Assembly (NCBI RefSeq): GCF_002813325.1
Contig: NZ_PHUG01000001.1
Span: forward strand, 1,736,001-1,800,000
Origin: Janthinobacterium sp. 64
GTDB taxonomy: Bacteria; Pseudomonadota; Gammaproteobacteria; Burkholderiales; Burkholderiaceae_D
Length of the DNA: 64,000 nucleotides
Direction: 5' to 3'
Part shown: piece after piece, positions 9,482 to 17,584 of the stretch
Position numbering within the stretch: the stretch's first letter is position 1
How the letters are laid out: each line of letters begins with the position of its first letter
Program-made: the position numbers and the translations under genes
The notes under the pieces: generated by a model
What the model was told of the DNA's origin: nothing
Databases searched by the model: none
The model's input: the letters and a program-made list of their open reading frames with translations, nothing else

Positions 9482-9545
9482 GGGGTCAGACCCTCAATGC
9501 CGTCCACACAAAAGTCATCGCTGACATGTGAGGGGGTCTGACCCC
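9482..9545. repeat. GGGGTCAGACCC-type palindromic intergenic repeat
   Basis: Two inverted copies of a GGGGTCAGACCC core face each other: GGGGTCAGACCCTCA at 9482-9496 and TGAGGGGGTCTGACCCC at 9529-9545, with 32 bases between them and two extra Gs in the right arm. The same core recurs at 63658-63684. The position after a stop codon and the recurrence suggest a REP-like element that may also act as a terminator. Confidence 0.7.
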
Positions 9546-9577
9546 AGCAGTTGCAGTTGGGTTTGGCAACACAAACG

Positions 9578-9772
9578 TCAGGTATTCCTGCGCGGATACC
9601 CCTGCGCCAATATCCGCACCCACACCACTTCCTTCTCCTCATCCGTCATCGACACCCAGTGGGCCACTTCCACCACGCTGCGCCCGCAGCCGCGGCAGAT
9701 TTCATCGAAAGTCGTCGAGCACACTGCCACGCAGGGCGTGTCTGGACGCGGCGGCAATTCCTTGTCACCCAT
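9578..9772 (-). CDS. DUF1289 domain small zinc-ribbon-like protein
   Basis: A 64-residue protein of the DUF1289 family. The family's cysteine pattern is visible: PCVAVC at residues 13-18 and CRGCGR around residues 26-31, followed by the conserved VAHWVSMTDEEK helix. These cysteines probably bind a metal, but function is unknown. The start codon overlaps the stop of the DUF1415 gene by one base (TGATG), so translation is probably coupled and the two products may act together. Confidence 0.88.
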   Translation of the reverse strand: MGDKELPPRPDTPCVAVCSTTFDEICRGCGRSVVEVAHWVSMTDEEKEVVWVRILAQGYPRRNT

Positions 9773-10344
9773 CAGGATACCTTCGGCAAGCCGAGCTTTT
9801 CCCAGCCTTCGGTGCCCAGCGCTTCCAGCGTGGCGATATTCTTGTCAAAGATTTCCGACGCTTCCGGGAATGCCTCGACGGCGCGCGCTATGCTGTCTTC
9901 GCGCAACAGGTGCAGGGTCGGGTACGGCGAGCGGTTGGTGTAGTTGCTGATGTCGTCCTCGAACGTCTCGGCAAACTGGTAGTTCGGGTGGAAACTGGCT
10001 ACTTGCAGTTCGCCGGCCAGGTGCATGTCTTCCACGGCCGCGTCGGCCACATCGAGAAACTCGTTGTAGTCGAGGAAATCGGTCAGGGTGTACGGATGGA
10101 TCAGCAAGGTCGTGTCGATCTGCTCGGGCTCCGTGTCGGCCAGGGTTTGCAACTCGTCCATCAACATTGCCAGCAGATCTTCGGGATTGCTCGATTCGCA
10201 CACCACATAGCGAATCTGTTTCTTGACGTGCACGGCCTTGGCGAACGGGCACAGGTTCAGGCCGATCACAGCTTTTTCTAGCCAGGCAACGGTATTGGCG
10301 ATGATGACGGCGTTGTCGTCGTCGTGGCGCGGCGGGGTGTTCAT
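9772..10344 (-). CDS. DUF1415 family protein
   Basis: A 190-residue soluble protein of the DUF1415 family, found mainly in beta- and gammaproteobacteria and without known function. Diagnostic segments are WLEKAVIGLNLCPFAKAV near the N-terminus, the TTLLIHPYTLTDFLDYNEFL core and SPYPTLHLLREDSI. The single conserved cysteine in NLCPFA may matter for activity. It is the first gene of a two-gene unit with the DUF1289 protein and diverges from the lytic transglycosylase gene. Confidence 0.88.
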   Translation of the reverse strand: MNTPPRHDDDNAVIIANTVAWLEKAVIGLNLCPFAKAVHVKKQIRYVVCESSNPEDLLAMLMDELQTLADTEPEQIDTTLLIHPYTLTDFLDYNEFLDVADAAVEDMHLAGELQVASFHPNYQFAETFEDDISNYTNRSPYPTLHLLREDSIARAVEAFPEASEIFDKNIATLEALGTEGWEKLGLPKVS

Positions 10345-10706
10345 ATGCTTGACTCTCTATCAATATGGCGGCCGGCAGCTCAATGGCCGGCCAAAGCCAA
10401 ATTGTACGCACTCTTTGCGCAGTCTCATACCGGACGGTCGCCAGGCTTGCGCCATCGTCCTCGCCATGTATGCTATAACAACGGCCGAATCACGCATCGG
10501 GCAAATTAAATTTGCAATAATGATAGCATTTTCGAATGGAAACTCAGCCACTTCCCACTTATTGCTACTACTTCTTGCTACGTATTGCCGCTTATTTCCT
10601 GTCATCATGCTGACATAATTCTTGACTCCGGCATGTGGATATACGTACACTCGCAGCTTGATCATGGGTCTGTCCGATGTTTCTCCGACGACAACAATGG
10701 AACACT
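10345..10706. other. Divergent intergenic region without a convincing gene
   Basis: This 362-base stretch lies between the divergent DUF1415 and transglycosylase genes. It is more AT-rich than its surroundings, as expected for promoters, and contains a CATAAT hexamer near 10613 and a TTGACT near 10622, though no well-spaced pair. A 101-codon frame on the minus strand (10360-10665) has no recognisable similarity and no ribosome-binding site. Confidence 0.5.
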
Positions 10707-12122
10707 ATGCACGAAAACTCCTTTAAATCTACCGTCCTGGCGGCGTTGGCCCTGGCGCTTGCGCCCGCCCTCAGCCAGGCGTACGAAGCCGGTGTTGAGA
10801 GCGATAACGCGCCAGTCGCCGCCGCCACCGCACCGGCCTTGATCCCGATGACCGCCCAGGTCACGGCGAAACTCCCCACCCTCGACAACCGCCTGCAAAA
10901 GACCGACCGTCTGCTGAAAAACCTTAGCGACAATTCCGATCCGCTGCGCGAAGCCGACGTCTGGGGCCGCATCCGCAGCGGCTATGCGATTCCCGACATC
11001 AACAACCAGCTGGTAGCGAACCACGTCAACTGGTACGCCACACGCCCCGACTACATCGCCCGCACCACGGCGCGCGCCTCGCGCTACATCTTCCACGTGG
11101 TGCAGGAACTGGAAAAGCGCGGCATGCCGACGGAACTGGCCTTGCTGCCGTTCATCGAGTCCGCCTTCAACCCGCAAGCGTTCTCGAGCGCCAATGCGGC
11201 CGGCATGTGGCAATTCGTGCCCGCCACGGGGCGCGATTTCAACCTCAAGCAAAACATGTTCAAGGACGAGCGCCGCGGCGTGCTGGCCTCGACCGACGCG
11301 GCCCTGACGTATCTGCAGCGCCTGTATGACATGTTTGGCGACTGGCAACTGGCGCTGGCCGCCTACAACTGGGGCGAAGGCTCGGTGCAGCGCGCCATCA
11401 AGAAAAACCAGGCGCTGGGCAAGCCGACCGACTTCGAAAGCCTGGCCGACCTGATGCCGGCCGAAACGCGCAACTACGTGCCCAAACTGCAAGCGGTGAA
11501 AAACATCATCGCCAATCCGGCCCAGTTCGGCCTGACCCTGCCCGTGGTCGACAACCAGCCGTATTTCACGGCCATCGACAAGACCAGCGACATCGACATC
11601 ACCGTTGCCGCCCAGCTGGCCGAGCTGTCGATGGATGAATTCAAGGCCTTGAATCCGCAATTTAACCGCCCCGTCATCATCGGCGGCGAAAAGACCAAGA
11701 TTCTGTTGCCACAGGAAAACGCCGCCAAGTTCACTACCAACCTGGCGCAATGGGGCCATGCCTTGTCGAGCTGGACCACGCACAAGATCACCAATGCGCG
11801 CGAACGCATCGAAACCCTGGCGTCGAAATTCGGCACCACGGCCGACGTGCTGCGCCAGGCCAACAACATTCCCCAGCGCACCAGCCTGCGCGCTGGCTCC
11901 ACCATCCTCGTGCCGAAGACTTCGGCCACGATGAACAAGGACATCACCCAGGAAATCGCCGACAGCGCCACCATGCTGCTGGAAGCGGACCGTCCGGAAC
12001 GGGCCGCCAAGGCACTGCGCCGCGTCGCCAAGGGCGGCAAGGTGCAGGCCGCGCCAATTTCCCTGGTGAAACCGCGCATCCAGCGCGGCGGCGGCAACAG
12101 CCGGGCAAAAGCGCGTCACTGA
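10707..12122 (+). CDS. Membrane-bound lytic murein transglycosylase with LysM repeats (MltD-like)
   Basis: A periplasmic peptidoglycan-cleaving lytic transglycosylase of 471 residues. ATG 10707 was chosen over the in-frame ATG 10677 because GGA lies a few bases upstream and the product then begins with a clean signal peptide (about residues 1-26, cleavage near LSQA). The SLT catalytic domain covers roughly residues 115-260: the catalytic glutamate sits in PFIESAFNP, followed by [12 protein letters not shown] and AAYNWGEG. Two LysM-type peptidoglycan-binding modules follow (about 290-345 and 360-405). There is no lipobox, unlike E. coli MltD, and the tail is basic. A long hairpin separates it from fabI. 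Confidence 0.9.
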   Translation: MHENSFKSTVLAALALALAPALSQAYEAGVESDNAPVAAATAPALIPMTAQVTAKLPTLDNRLQKTDRLLKNLSDNSDPLREADVWGRIRSGYAIPDINNQLVANHVNWYATRPDYIARTTARASRYIFHVVQELEKRGMPTELALLPFIESAFNPQAFSSANAAGMWQFVPATGRDFNLKQNMFKDERRGVLASTDAALTYLQRLYDMFGDWQLALAAYNWGEGSVQRAIKKNQALGKPTDFESLADLMPAETRNYVPKLQAVKNIIANPAQFGLTLPVVDNQPYFTAIDKTSDIDITVAAQLAELSMDEFKALNPQFNRPVIIGGEKTKILLPQENAAKFTTNLAQWGHALSSWTTHKITNARERIETLASKFGTTADVLRQANNIPQRTSLRAGSTILVPKTSATMNKDITQEIADSATMLLEADRPERAAKALRRVAKGGKVQAAPISLVKPRIQRGGGNSRAKARH

Positions 12123-12148
12123 TCGCCTGAGTTGTATTGACGCACCTC

Positions 12149-12181
12149 ACCGGCCGCCACAGCTTTGCTGTCGCGGCCGGT
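12149..12181 (+). terminator. Long hairpin between the transglycosylase gene and fabI
   Basis: Outer arms ACCGGCCGC (12149-12157) and GCGGCCGGT (12173-12181) enclose, after one mismatch, an inner ACAGC/GCTGT stem with a TTT loop. The stem is very stable, but the T-run after it is poor. It is either a weak terminator or an attenuating or RNA-stabilising structure in front of fabI. Confidence 0.6.
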
Positions 12182-12216
12182 TGCACATCCGCCCACCCAC
12201 CCAGACAGGAGTCGTC

Positions 12217-13005
12217 ATGGCTTTCTTGCAAGGCAAAAAAATCCTCATCACGGGCCTGCTGTCGAACCGCTCCATCGCCTACGGCATCGCCAAGGCTTGC
12301 CACCGCGAAGGCGCGACCCTCGCCTTCACGTATGTGGGCGAGCGCTTCAAGGAACGCATCACGGAATTTGCGGCCGAATTCGGCAGCGAACTGGTCTTCG
12401 ACTGTGACGTGTCCAGCGATGAACAGATCAGCGCCGTCTTCAGCGACCTGGCGCGCCACTGGGATCAATTGGACGGCCTGGTACACGCCATCGGCTTTGC
12501 GCCGCGCGAGGCGATTGCCGGCGACTTCCTTGACGGCCTGTCGCGCGACAGCTTCCGCATTGCGCATGACATTTCCGCCTACAGTTTTCCTGCCATGACC
12601 AAGGCCGCCCTGCCGCTGCTGCATCCGGGCGCCTCGGTCCTGACCCTGACCTACCTGGGCGCCGTGCGCGCCGTGCCCTATTACAACACCATGGGCCTGG
12701 CCAAGGCATCGCTGGAAGCATCCGTGCGCTACCTGGCTGAATCGCTGGGCCCGCGCGGCATCCGCGCCAACGGCATCTCCGCAGGCCCCATCAAGACCCT
12801 GGCCGCTTCCGGCATCAAGGATTTCAGCAAACTGCTGGGCTTTGTGGCAGAACACGCCCCGCTGCGCCGCAACGTCACCATCGAAGAGGTCGGCAACACG
12901 GCCGCCTTCTTGCTGTCCGATCTGGCCTCCGGTATCACGGGCGAGATTACCTACGTCGATGGCGGTTTTTCGCAAGTGATGGCCGTCAATCCCGAAGTAG
13001 AGTAA
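12217..13005 (+). CDS. fabI: Enoyl-[acyl-carrier-protein] reductase (NADH) FabI
   Basis: FabI catalyses the last step of each fatty-acid elongation cycle, reducing enoyl-ACP with NADH. The start [20 protein letters not shown] carries the divergent FabI-type nucleotide-binding loop. The catalytic Tyr-x6-Lys pair is in YYNTMGLAK, and [14 protein letters not shown] ([16 protein letters not shown]) and ITYVDGGFS segments match the family. It has 262 residues from ATG 12217, which has a CAGGAG site 6 bases upstream; the frame extends 12 codons further up without support. As the target of triclosan-type inhibitors in other species it is probably essential, since no second enoyl reductase is seen in this window. 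Confidence 0.97.
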   Translation: MAFLQGKKILITGLLSNRSIAYGIAKACHREGATLAFTYVGERFKERITEFAAEFGSELVFDCDVSSDEQISAVFSDLARHWDQLDGLVHAIGFAPREAIAGDFLDGLSRDSFRIAHDISAYSFPAMTKAALPLLHPGASVLTLTYLGAVRAVPYYNTMGLAKASLEASVRYLAESLGPRGIRANGISAGPIKTLAASGIKDFSKLLGFVAEHAPLRRNVTIEEVGNTAAFLLSDLASGITGEITYVDGGFSQVMAVNPEVE

Positions 13006-13027
13006 TGCGGTGATGGTCGATATTTAT

Positions 13028-13066
13028 CGGTTGTCACTTGACAACCGAAAAATATTAACCTACATT
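13028..13066 (+). promoter_or_regulatory. Promoter with an operator-like perfect palindrome over the -35 box
   Basis: A TTGACA -35 box (13038-13043) and a TACATT -10 box (13061-13066) are spaced by 17 bases. The -35 lies inside a perfect inverted repeat, CGGTTGTCA-CT-TGACAACCG (13028-13047). This arrangement fits repression by a dimeric regulator, plausibly the helix-turn-helix protein encoded second in this unit. Confidence 0.75.
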
Positions 13067-13077
13067 GGAGACACCAC

Positions 13078-13354
13078 ATGGCGCGCTCCTCGCATCCCAA
13101 GAAAGAAATCGAAGCGGCGCTGCGCCACGCGGAAAGCCAGGGCTGGAGAGTGGAAGTCGGTGGCAGTCATGCTTGGGGGAAAATCTCGCCCCTACAATGA
13201 CGACGGCTGCCGCTGCGGCGAGTTTTGCATCGCCTGCATCTGGAGCACGCCAAAGAATCCCGGCAACCACGCGCGGGCGATCCGGCGAGTGGTCGACAAT
13301 TGCGCTTTGAATAAACTGATGCACGACTGCATGCAACGCAAACCCAGGGGGTAA
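13078..13354 (+). pseudogene. Frameshifted small conserved protein gene upstream of a helix-turn-helix gene
   Basis: From ATG 13078 the frame encodes MARSSHPKKEIEAALRHAES and continues to GGSHAWGKI, then hits a stop at 13198. The expected continuation, YNDDGCRCGEFCIACIWSTP and NPGNHARAIRRVVDNC, is found in another frame from about 13193 to the stop at 13352. Together the parts resemble a small conserved proteobacterial family of about 80-90 residues with a cysteine cluster, usually encoded next to a DNA-binding protein like the one that follows here. The break is best explained by loss of two bases near 13186-13192. I know the family from memory only; its function, perhaps toxin-like, is unproven. 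A sequencing error or translational frameshift cannot be excluded. Confidence 0.65.
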
Positions 13355-13359
13355 CAATT

Positions 13360-13881
13360 ATGGATTACATCTTTACTCTCAAGTACCGCCTGCCCGACCA
13401 CGTAACCGACCTCGACGCGCTGGCCGAGCGCCTGGGCAGCGGCGGTTGCGACGACGCCCTGGTCGGCATCGGGCAAGCGGGACGCCTGGCGCTGGAATTC
13501 ACGCGCGAGGCCAGCAATGCCAACGAAGCGCTGCTGAGCGCCCTGGCCGACGTCAAAGCCATCGTGCCCGAAGCCGAGCTGGTCGAGGCCGCGCCCGACT
13601 TCGTGGGTCTGACCGACGTGGCGCAGGTACTGGGCCTGTCCCGGCAAAACCTGCACAAGCTGATGAGCAAACACCGCCACAGCTTCCCCATGCCCGTGCA
13701 TGAGGGCAGCGCCAGCATCTGGCACCTGGCCGACGTGCTGGCATGGCTGCATGCCAAGGGCACATATCAGCTGGAACCCAGCCTGACCGAACTGGCGCAG
13801 CTAACCCGGCAAATCAACCTGGCCAGGGAAACGGCACAAGCAACCCAGCTGCCCGCCGACATCGTGGCCATGCTCAATTAA
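13360..13881 (+). CDS. Helix-turn-helix DNA-binding protein, probable autoregulator
   Basis: A 173-residue protein with an N-terminal alpha/beta region (LKYRLPDHVTDLDALAERL, then DDALVGIGQAGRLALEF) and a helix-turn-helix around residues 85-115 (LTDVAQVLGLSRQNLHKLM) followed by WHLADVLAWL. The HTH resembles MerR/excisionase-type helices. The gene begins 5 bases after the frameshifted frame ends and has an AGGGGG ribosome-binding site. The palindrome over the -35 box of this unit is a likely binding site. The arrangement resembles a toxin-antitoxin or regulator-partner pair, with this gene intact and its partner broken. Confidence 0.75.
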   Translation: MDYIFTLKYRLPDHVTDLDALAERLGSGGCDDALVGIGQAGRLALEFTREASNANEALLSALADVKAIVPEAELVEAAPDFVGLTDVAQVLGLSRQNLHKLMSKHRHSFPMPVHEGSASIWHLADVLAWLHAKGTYQLEPSLTELAQLTRQINLARETAQATQLPADIVAMLN

Positions 13882-14263
13882 ATCAACGAAAACTACGTAT
13901 TCTTACTTATTTCACATAGGAAACATGTTCAAAACGTGGTAGGACTGTCGTTTCTTCCCATTTAGACCGTGCAAAACGACGGCAAATACGGTATAGTGTC
14001 GTTGTGCGCTGCAATATGTTCGCTTGAAGCGATGGCAACACCGCAGTAACATGCAATTACAAACTTAGCAGCTTCGCAAGCCTTAGCGCATCCACAGGAT
14101 GCCGCTTATAAAGCCCTCCCGCCTTGTGTGTCGCACCTGACACCGTCCCGGCGCAAAGCTTTTGTGCCGAAATTTCTTTCTAGTTGAGTCATTTCGTTTT
14201 GGTTGGCGTTGCTATTTTGCGTTCTGCTTTTTGCAAGAACGCTGATTTTTACGAAAGAAAAGA
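13882..14263 (+). promoter_or_regulatory. Long structured leader of the RhlE-type helicase gene
   Basis: No gene is seen in these 382 bases. A TATAGT -10-like hexamer at 13992-13997 would give a leader of about 260 bases. Two hairpins are visible: CGGCGCAAA/TTTGTGCCG (14149-14169, one G-U pair) and GCGTTCT/AGAACGC (14219-14242), the latter followed by TGATTTTT and ending 21 bases before the start codon. Long structured leaders are known for cold-shock RNA helicase mRNAs; similar autoregulation here is inferred. Confidence 0.5.
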
Positions 14264-15670
14264 ATGACATTTGAATCCTTAGGCCTGCATCCGTCCATCA
14301 TCGCCGCTCTGACCGAATCGGGCTACACCGCGCCAACCGCGGTACAGTCGCAAGCGATTCCAGCCGCGATCGAAGGCCGTGACCTGCTGGTCTCGTCGCA
14401 GACCGGTTCGGGCAAGACGGCAGCTTTCATGCTGCCATCGTTGCACAAACTGGCCAGCGCCGAACAAAGCGCCGCCGGCAAGACGCCTAACCAGGAAATG
14501 CAAGCATCGCGCGCCCGCGGCGAGCGTCCACGCTTCAAGGCTGCCCAGCCAAAAATGCTGGTGCTGACGCCAACGCGCGAACTGGCCCTGCAAGTGACCA
14601 CCAACACCGACAAGTACAGCACCGGCATCCGCCGCATCAAGGCTGTGTCGATCCTGGGTGGCATGCCTTATCCTAAACAGATGCAATTGCTGGCCAAGAA
14701 TCCTGAGATTCTGGTCGCCACCCCTGGCCGTCTGATCGACCACATGGACTCGGGCAAGATCGACTTCTCGCAACTGGAAATCCTGGTGCTGGACGAAGCC
14801 GACCGCATGCTGGACATGGGTTTCATCGACGACATCGAAAAAATCGTGGACGCGACGCCAGAAGGCCGTCAAACCATGCTGTTCTCGGCAACGCTGGACG
14901 GCGTGGTTGGCAACATGGCCCGCCGCATCACGAAAAACCCGCTGGTCATCCAGATCGCCGGTTCGTCGAACAAGCATGAAAACATCACCCAGCGCGTCCA
15001 CTTCGTCGACGATCTGTCGCACAAGAATCGCCTGCTGGACCACCTGCTGCGCGACGAATCGCTGGACCAGGCAGTTGTATTTACCGCCACCAAGCGTGAC
15101 GCCGACACCATCGCCGACCGTCTGAACATCGCCGGTTTCTCCGCTGCCGCCTTGCACGGCGACATGCATCAGGGCGCGCGTAACCGCACCCTGGACGGCA
15201 TGCGTCGCGGCCAGGTCAAAGTACTGGTCGCCACCGACGTTGCCGCGCGCGGCATCGACGTACCGACGATCACCCACGTGTTCAACTACGATCTGCCGAA
15301 GTTCCCGGAAGACTACGTCCACCGCATCGGCCGTACCGGCCGCGCTGGCCGCAATGGCCTGGCCATCTCGCTGGTGAACCACGCTGAAGGCATGAACGTC
15401 AAGCGCATCGAACGCTTCACCAAGCAATTGATCCCGGTCAATGTCATCGAAGGTTTCGAGCCTAAGAAAACGGCGTCGGCACCACGTTCGAGCGCCCGTC
15501 CAGGCGGCTGGAAACCAGGCGACAACCGTGGCGGCGCGAAGCCAGCGCAACGCACGTTCAGCAAGCCAGGCGCACCACGCAAAGACGGCGCACCTAGCAC
15601 CGGCGGCGGCTACAAGGGTTCCAACCCGCGCAGCACCGACGGCGCACGCCGCAGCTACGGCGACCGTTAA
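14264..15670 (+). CDS. DEAD-box ATP-dependent RNA helicase, RhlE type
   Basis: An RNA helicase of 468 residues, probably acting in ribosome assembly or RNA turnover. The ordered motifs are Q motif (GYTAPTAVQSQAIP), motif I QTGSGKT, TPTRELA, ATPGRL, the DEAD box in LDEADRMLDMGF, SAT in FSATL, VATDVAARGID and HRIGRTGRAGR. An insertion of about 25 residues separates motifs I and Ia. The last 75 residues are a disordered, basic, Gly/Arg/Ser-rich RNA-binding tail. The coding sequence uses visibly more common codons than its neighbours, suggesting high expression. It has a long leader and ends in a perfect bidirectional terminator. A second RhlE-type gene lies at 38.5-39.8 kb. Confidence 0.93.
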   Translation: MTFESLGLHPSIIAALTESGYTAPTAVQSQAIPAAIEGRDLLVSSQTGSGKTAAFMLPSLHKLASAEQSAAGKTPNQEMQASRARGERPRFKAAQPKMLVLTPTRELALQVTTNTDKYSTGIRRIKAVSILGGMPYPKQMQLLAKNPEILVATPGRLIDHMDSGKIDFSQLEILVLDEADRMLDMGFIDDIEKIVDATPEGRQTMLFSATLDGVVGNMARRITKNPLVIQIAGSSNKHENITQRVHFVDDLSHKNRLLDHLLRDESLDQAVVFTATKRDADTIADRLNIAGFSAAALHGDMHQGARNRTLDGMRRGQVKVLVATDVAARGIDVPTITHVFNYDLPKFPEDYVHRIGRTGRAGRNGLAISLVNHAEGMNVKRIERFTKQLIPVNVIEGFEPKKTASAPRSSARPGGWKPGDNRGGAKPAQRTFSKPGAPRKDGAPSTGGGYKGSNPRSTDGARRSYGDR

Positions 15671-15710
15671 TCACGGCGCCATGCCGCCAACAGGCGGCAG
15701 GCAATAAAAA

Positions 15711-15744
15711 AACGGCCACCAGATCACTCTGGTGGCCGTTTTTT
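15711..15744. terminator. Strong bidirectional rho-independent terminator
   Basis: A perfect 13-bp stem (AACGGCCACCAGA at 15711-15723 with TCTGGTGGCCGTT at 15728-15740) closes a 4-base loop, with As before and Ts after it. It serves both the helicase gene and the convergent thioesterase gene. Confidence 0.92.
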
Positions 15745-15758
15745 CATGTCCGCTGCAT

Positions 15759-16217
15759 TTATTTCTTTGACACCTTCTGGCGCGACAGCTTGCGCAGCTT
15801 GGCTTGCTCGAAGCGCACCTGCTGCTCCGGCGTTTCCAGCGCCAGCGGCGGCACGGCCACGGGCTTGCGGTTGGCGTCCACGGCCACCATCGTGAAATAG
15901 CAGCTGTTGGCGTGGCGCACCAGGCGCTGCTGGATGTTTTCCGTCACCACGCGGATGCCCACTTCCATCGAGGTCGTGCCCGTGTAATTGATCGAGGCGA
16001 GGAACGTCACCAGCTCACCGACGTGGATAGGCTGCAAGAACATCACCTGGTCCACCGACAAGGTCACCACATAGCTGCCCGAATAGCGGCTGGCGCAGGC
16101 GTAGGCGACGCTGTCGAGGTATTTCAGGATGGTGCCGCCGTGCACATTGCCGGAAAAGTTGGCCATATCGGGCGTCATCAGGACCGTCATCGTCAGTTCG
16201 TGGGCCGACCAGTTCAT
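15759..16217 (-). CDS. Hotdog-fold acyl-CoA thioesterase
   Basis: A 152-residue acyl-CoA thioesterase of the BFIT/YciA-like hotdog family that hydrolyses acyl-CoA to free acid and CoA. Typical segments are the start NWSAHELTMTVLMTPDMAN, the hotdog helix NVHGGTILKYLDSVAYACA, where the conserved Gly-Gly follows the catalytic-region Asn, and the strand VTLSVDQVMFLQPIHVGE. The tail is short and lysine-rich. ATG 16217 was chosen over TTG 16241 because the family starts near MNW and the TTG has no ribosome-binding site. Substrate chain length cannot be judged. Confidence 0.87.
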   Translation of the reverse strand: MNWSAHELTMTVLMTPDMANFSGNVHGGTILKYLDSVAYACASRYSGSYVVTLSVDQVMFLQPIHVGELVTFLASINYTGTTSMEVGIRVVTENIQQRLVRHANSCYFTMVAVDANRKPVAVPPLALETPEQQVRFEQAKLRKLSRQKVSKK

Positions 16218-16266
16218 CGCGCTGTCCAAAGTGTTCTCCAAGGGGAATTAAAAGTGAGGGAAGATG

Positions 16267-16291
16267 TGAAAACCGGCCCCAGGGGCCGGTT
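16267..16291 (-). terminator. Rho-independent terminator of the 122-residue hypothetical gene
   Basis: Arms AACCGGCCCC (16271-16280) and GGGGCCGGTT (16282-16291) form a compact GC stem. Read on the minus strand it is followed by TTTTC, as expected just downstream of the hypothetical gene that stops at 16299. Confidence 0.8.
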
Positions 16292-16298
16292 GTGAGCC

Positions 16299-16667
16299 TT
16301 AAAGACCCAGGGTGTCGATGTCGGCCAGCGAGTCGCGGCCCTTGTCGGAAATGTCGTGCCCCTCGCCTTCGGCGCGCGCCACGATGTGGGCTTTCTTGCC
16401 CAGGAAGTAAGCCACTTCCGTATCCAGTTTGGTCAATGGATCGGCAGCGACGGCGCGCAAGCCCATGATGCAGCGGCGCAGGAACAGCAGTTGTTGTGCC
16501 TTATCCGTGATGGACAGACGGCCATCGCGTGCATAGCTGAGCAGCTTCAGGCCGGACAGGCGCTTGGCATTGCGGGCAACGCAAGCACTGGGGCGCTCGG
16601 TCTTGATGCCGCGTGCAACTTGCTCCAGCGCGTCATATTCATCGGTTGTTAATTTCTCGTTCTTCAT
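16299..16667 (-). CDS. Conserved hypothetical protein, possible winged-helix fold
   Basis: A 122-residue soluble protein that I cannot assign to a named family. The N-terminal half (TTDEYDALEQVARG, then GLKLLSYARDGRLSITDKAQQ) has the rhythm of a small winged helix: helices followed by a beta wing and a recognition-like helix. The second half contains LRRCIMGLRAVAADP and is rich in charged residues. ATG 16667 was chosen over the longer frame (to 16763) because GGAAAAG lies 4 bases upstream and the extension looks non-coding. It has its own terminator. Confidence 0.7.
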   Translation of the reverse strand: MKNEKLTTDEYDALEQVARGIKTERPSACVARNAKRLSGLKLLSYARDGRLSITDKAQQLLFLRRCIMGLRAVAADPLTKLDTEVAYFLGKKAHIVARAEGEGHDISDKGRDSLADIDTLGL

Positions 16668-16796
16668 TACTTTTCCATAAAAGGCCAGGTGTTCGGCCCC
16701 CATGGTACGCGCCCCGCTGCGCATCGGCAACAGGCAACGTGATTCAGTCGCCCTCCACCCCACGGATGGCGTACTGAAAATGCGCGTGGAGCGCGC

Positions 16797-16934
16797 TTAT
16801 TTGTAGCTGCGCAGCAGCAGCCACGCCAGGCCGCAGCCAGCCACGGCGCCCGCCAATACCAGCGCTGCGAGGTTTTTGCTGGTGATCACAGGGCGCCGGC
16901 CCAGGTAGATTTTGTTATGCAAGGAATTGCCCAT
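16797..16934 (-). CDS. Small single-pass membrane protein, 45 residues
   Basis: A short frame with a strong ribosome-binding site (CAGGAGA, 5 bases before ATG 16934). It encodes a basic N-terminus (MGNSLHNKIYLGRRPVITSK), one hydrophobic helix (LAALVLAGAVAGCGLAWLLL) and a short RSYK tail. The positive charge before the helix predicts that the N-terminus stays in the cytoplasm. No family or function is recognised. The codon pattern and the ribosome-binding site support translation. Confidence 0.6.
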   Translation of the reverse strand: MGNSLHNKIYLGRRPVITSKNLAALVLAGAVAGCGLAWLLLRSYK

Positions 16935-17163
16935 GATGGTCTCCTGTACAAGAATTTTTATGATGTCTCATTATAAGAACAGAATCGTGACGGCCACATG
17001 ACACACAGCAGTTAGCGCTTGATTTATATCCACTCGGCAATGTTTATTGGCATTTTTGTTGTTTAATTGGCGTGACGACCCCGCCGCCCGCACAATCCAT
17101 TTCCGAAAAGAAAATAAGCGGCGCGCGGCAGTGGCCTCGGCGCTCAGGTGCGCGACGACTTGC

Positions 17164-17337
17164 TCAACGCATCTTGACGGGCGGCGGCGGCGGCGTCGGT
17201 TCCTCGACGGGCACGGGGTCCGTGTGCGGCGGCTGTTCCGGTGGCGGCATCAGCGGATCGCCTTCGGGTGGCGGCGGGATATCCGGTTCAGGCGTACTAT
17301 GCGCACGCAGCGGGGCATGACGGGATGGTAGTTGCAT
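17164..17337 (-). CDS. Small proline-rich protein, 57 residues
   Basis: A short frame preceded by an excellent ribosome-binding site (AAAGGAGG, 6 bases before ATG 17337). About a third of its residues are proline, in blocks such as DIPPPPEGDPLMPPPEQPP and EEPTPPPPPVKMR, with several acidic residues between them. It should be disordered. Similar short PPPPEGDP-type proteins are, as I recall, scattered through betaproteobacterial genomes without known function. The opposite-strand glycine-rich frames over the same DNA lack a ribosome-binding site and are shadows. Confidence 0.6.
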   Translation of the reverse strand: MQLPSRHAPLRAHSTPEPDIPPPPEGDPLMPPPEQPPHTDPVPVEEPTPPPPPVKMR

Positions 17338-17584
17338 GGTGGCCTCCTTTGCCCCACTCTAGCCGATGACAGGAAAGGCTGGCGCCCGCGAGCCGCGCCA
17401 TGGCAGGGTAAAACGTCGATTTTTTTTACACAAGTACGAAAAACGGCATCCCTGTTTTCATAAGCTGTTGATTTCAAATGCAAATATCACATGGTACAAA
17501 TTCTGCTTCAAGGGCGTATGAGGTTATCTGAGGCACTCGCCACAGTGACCTGGTCCGATCAACCCTCACGCTGAAGGAAATGCC

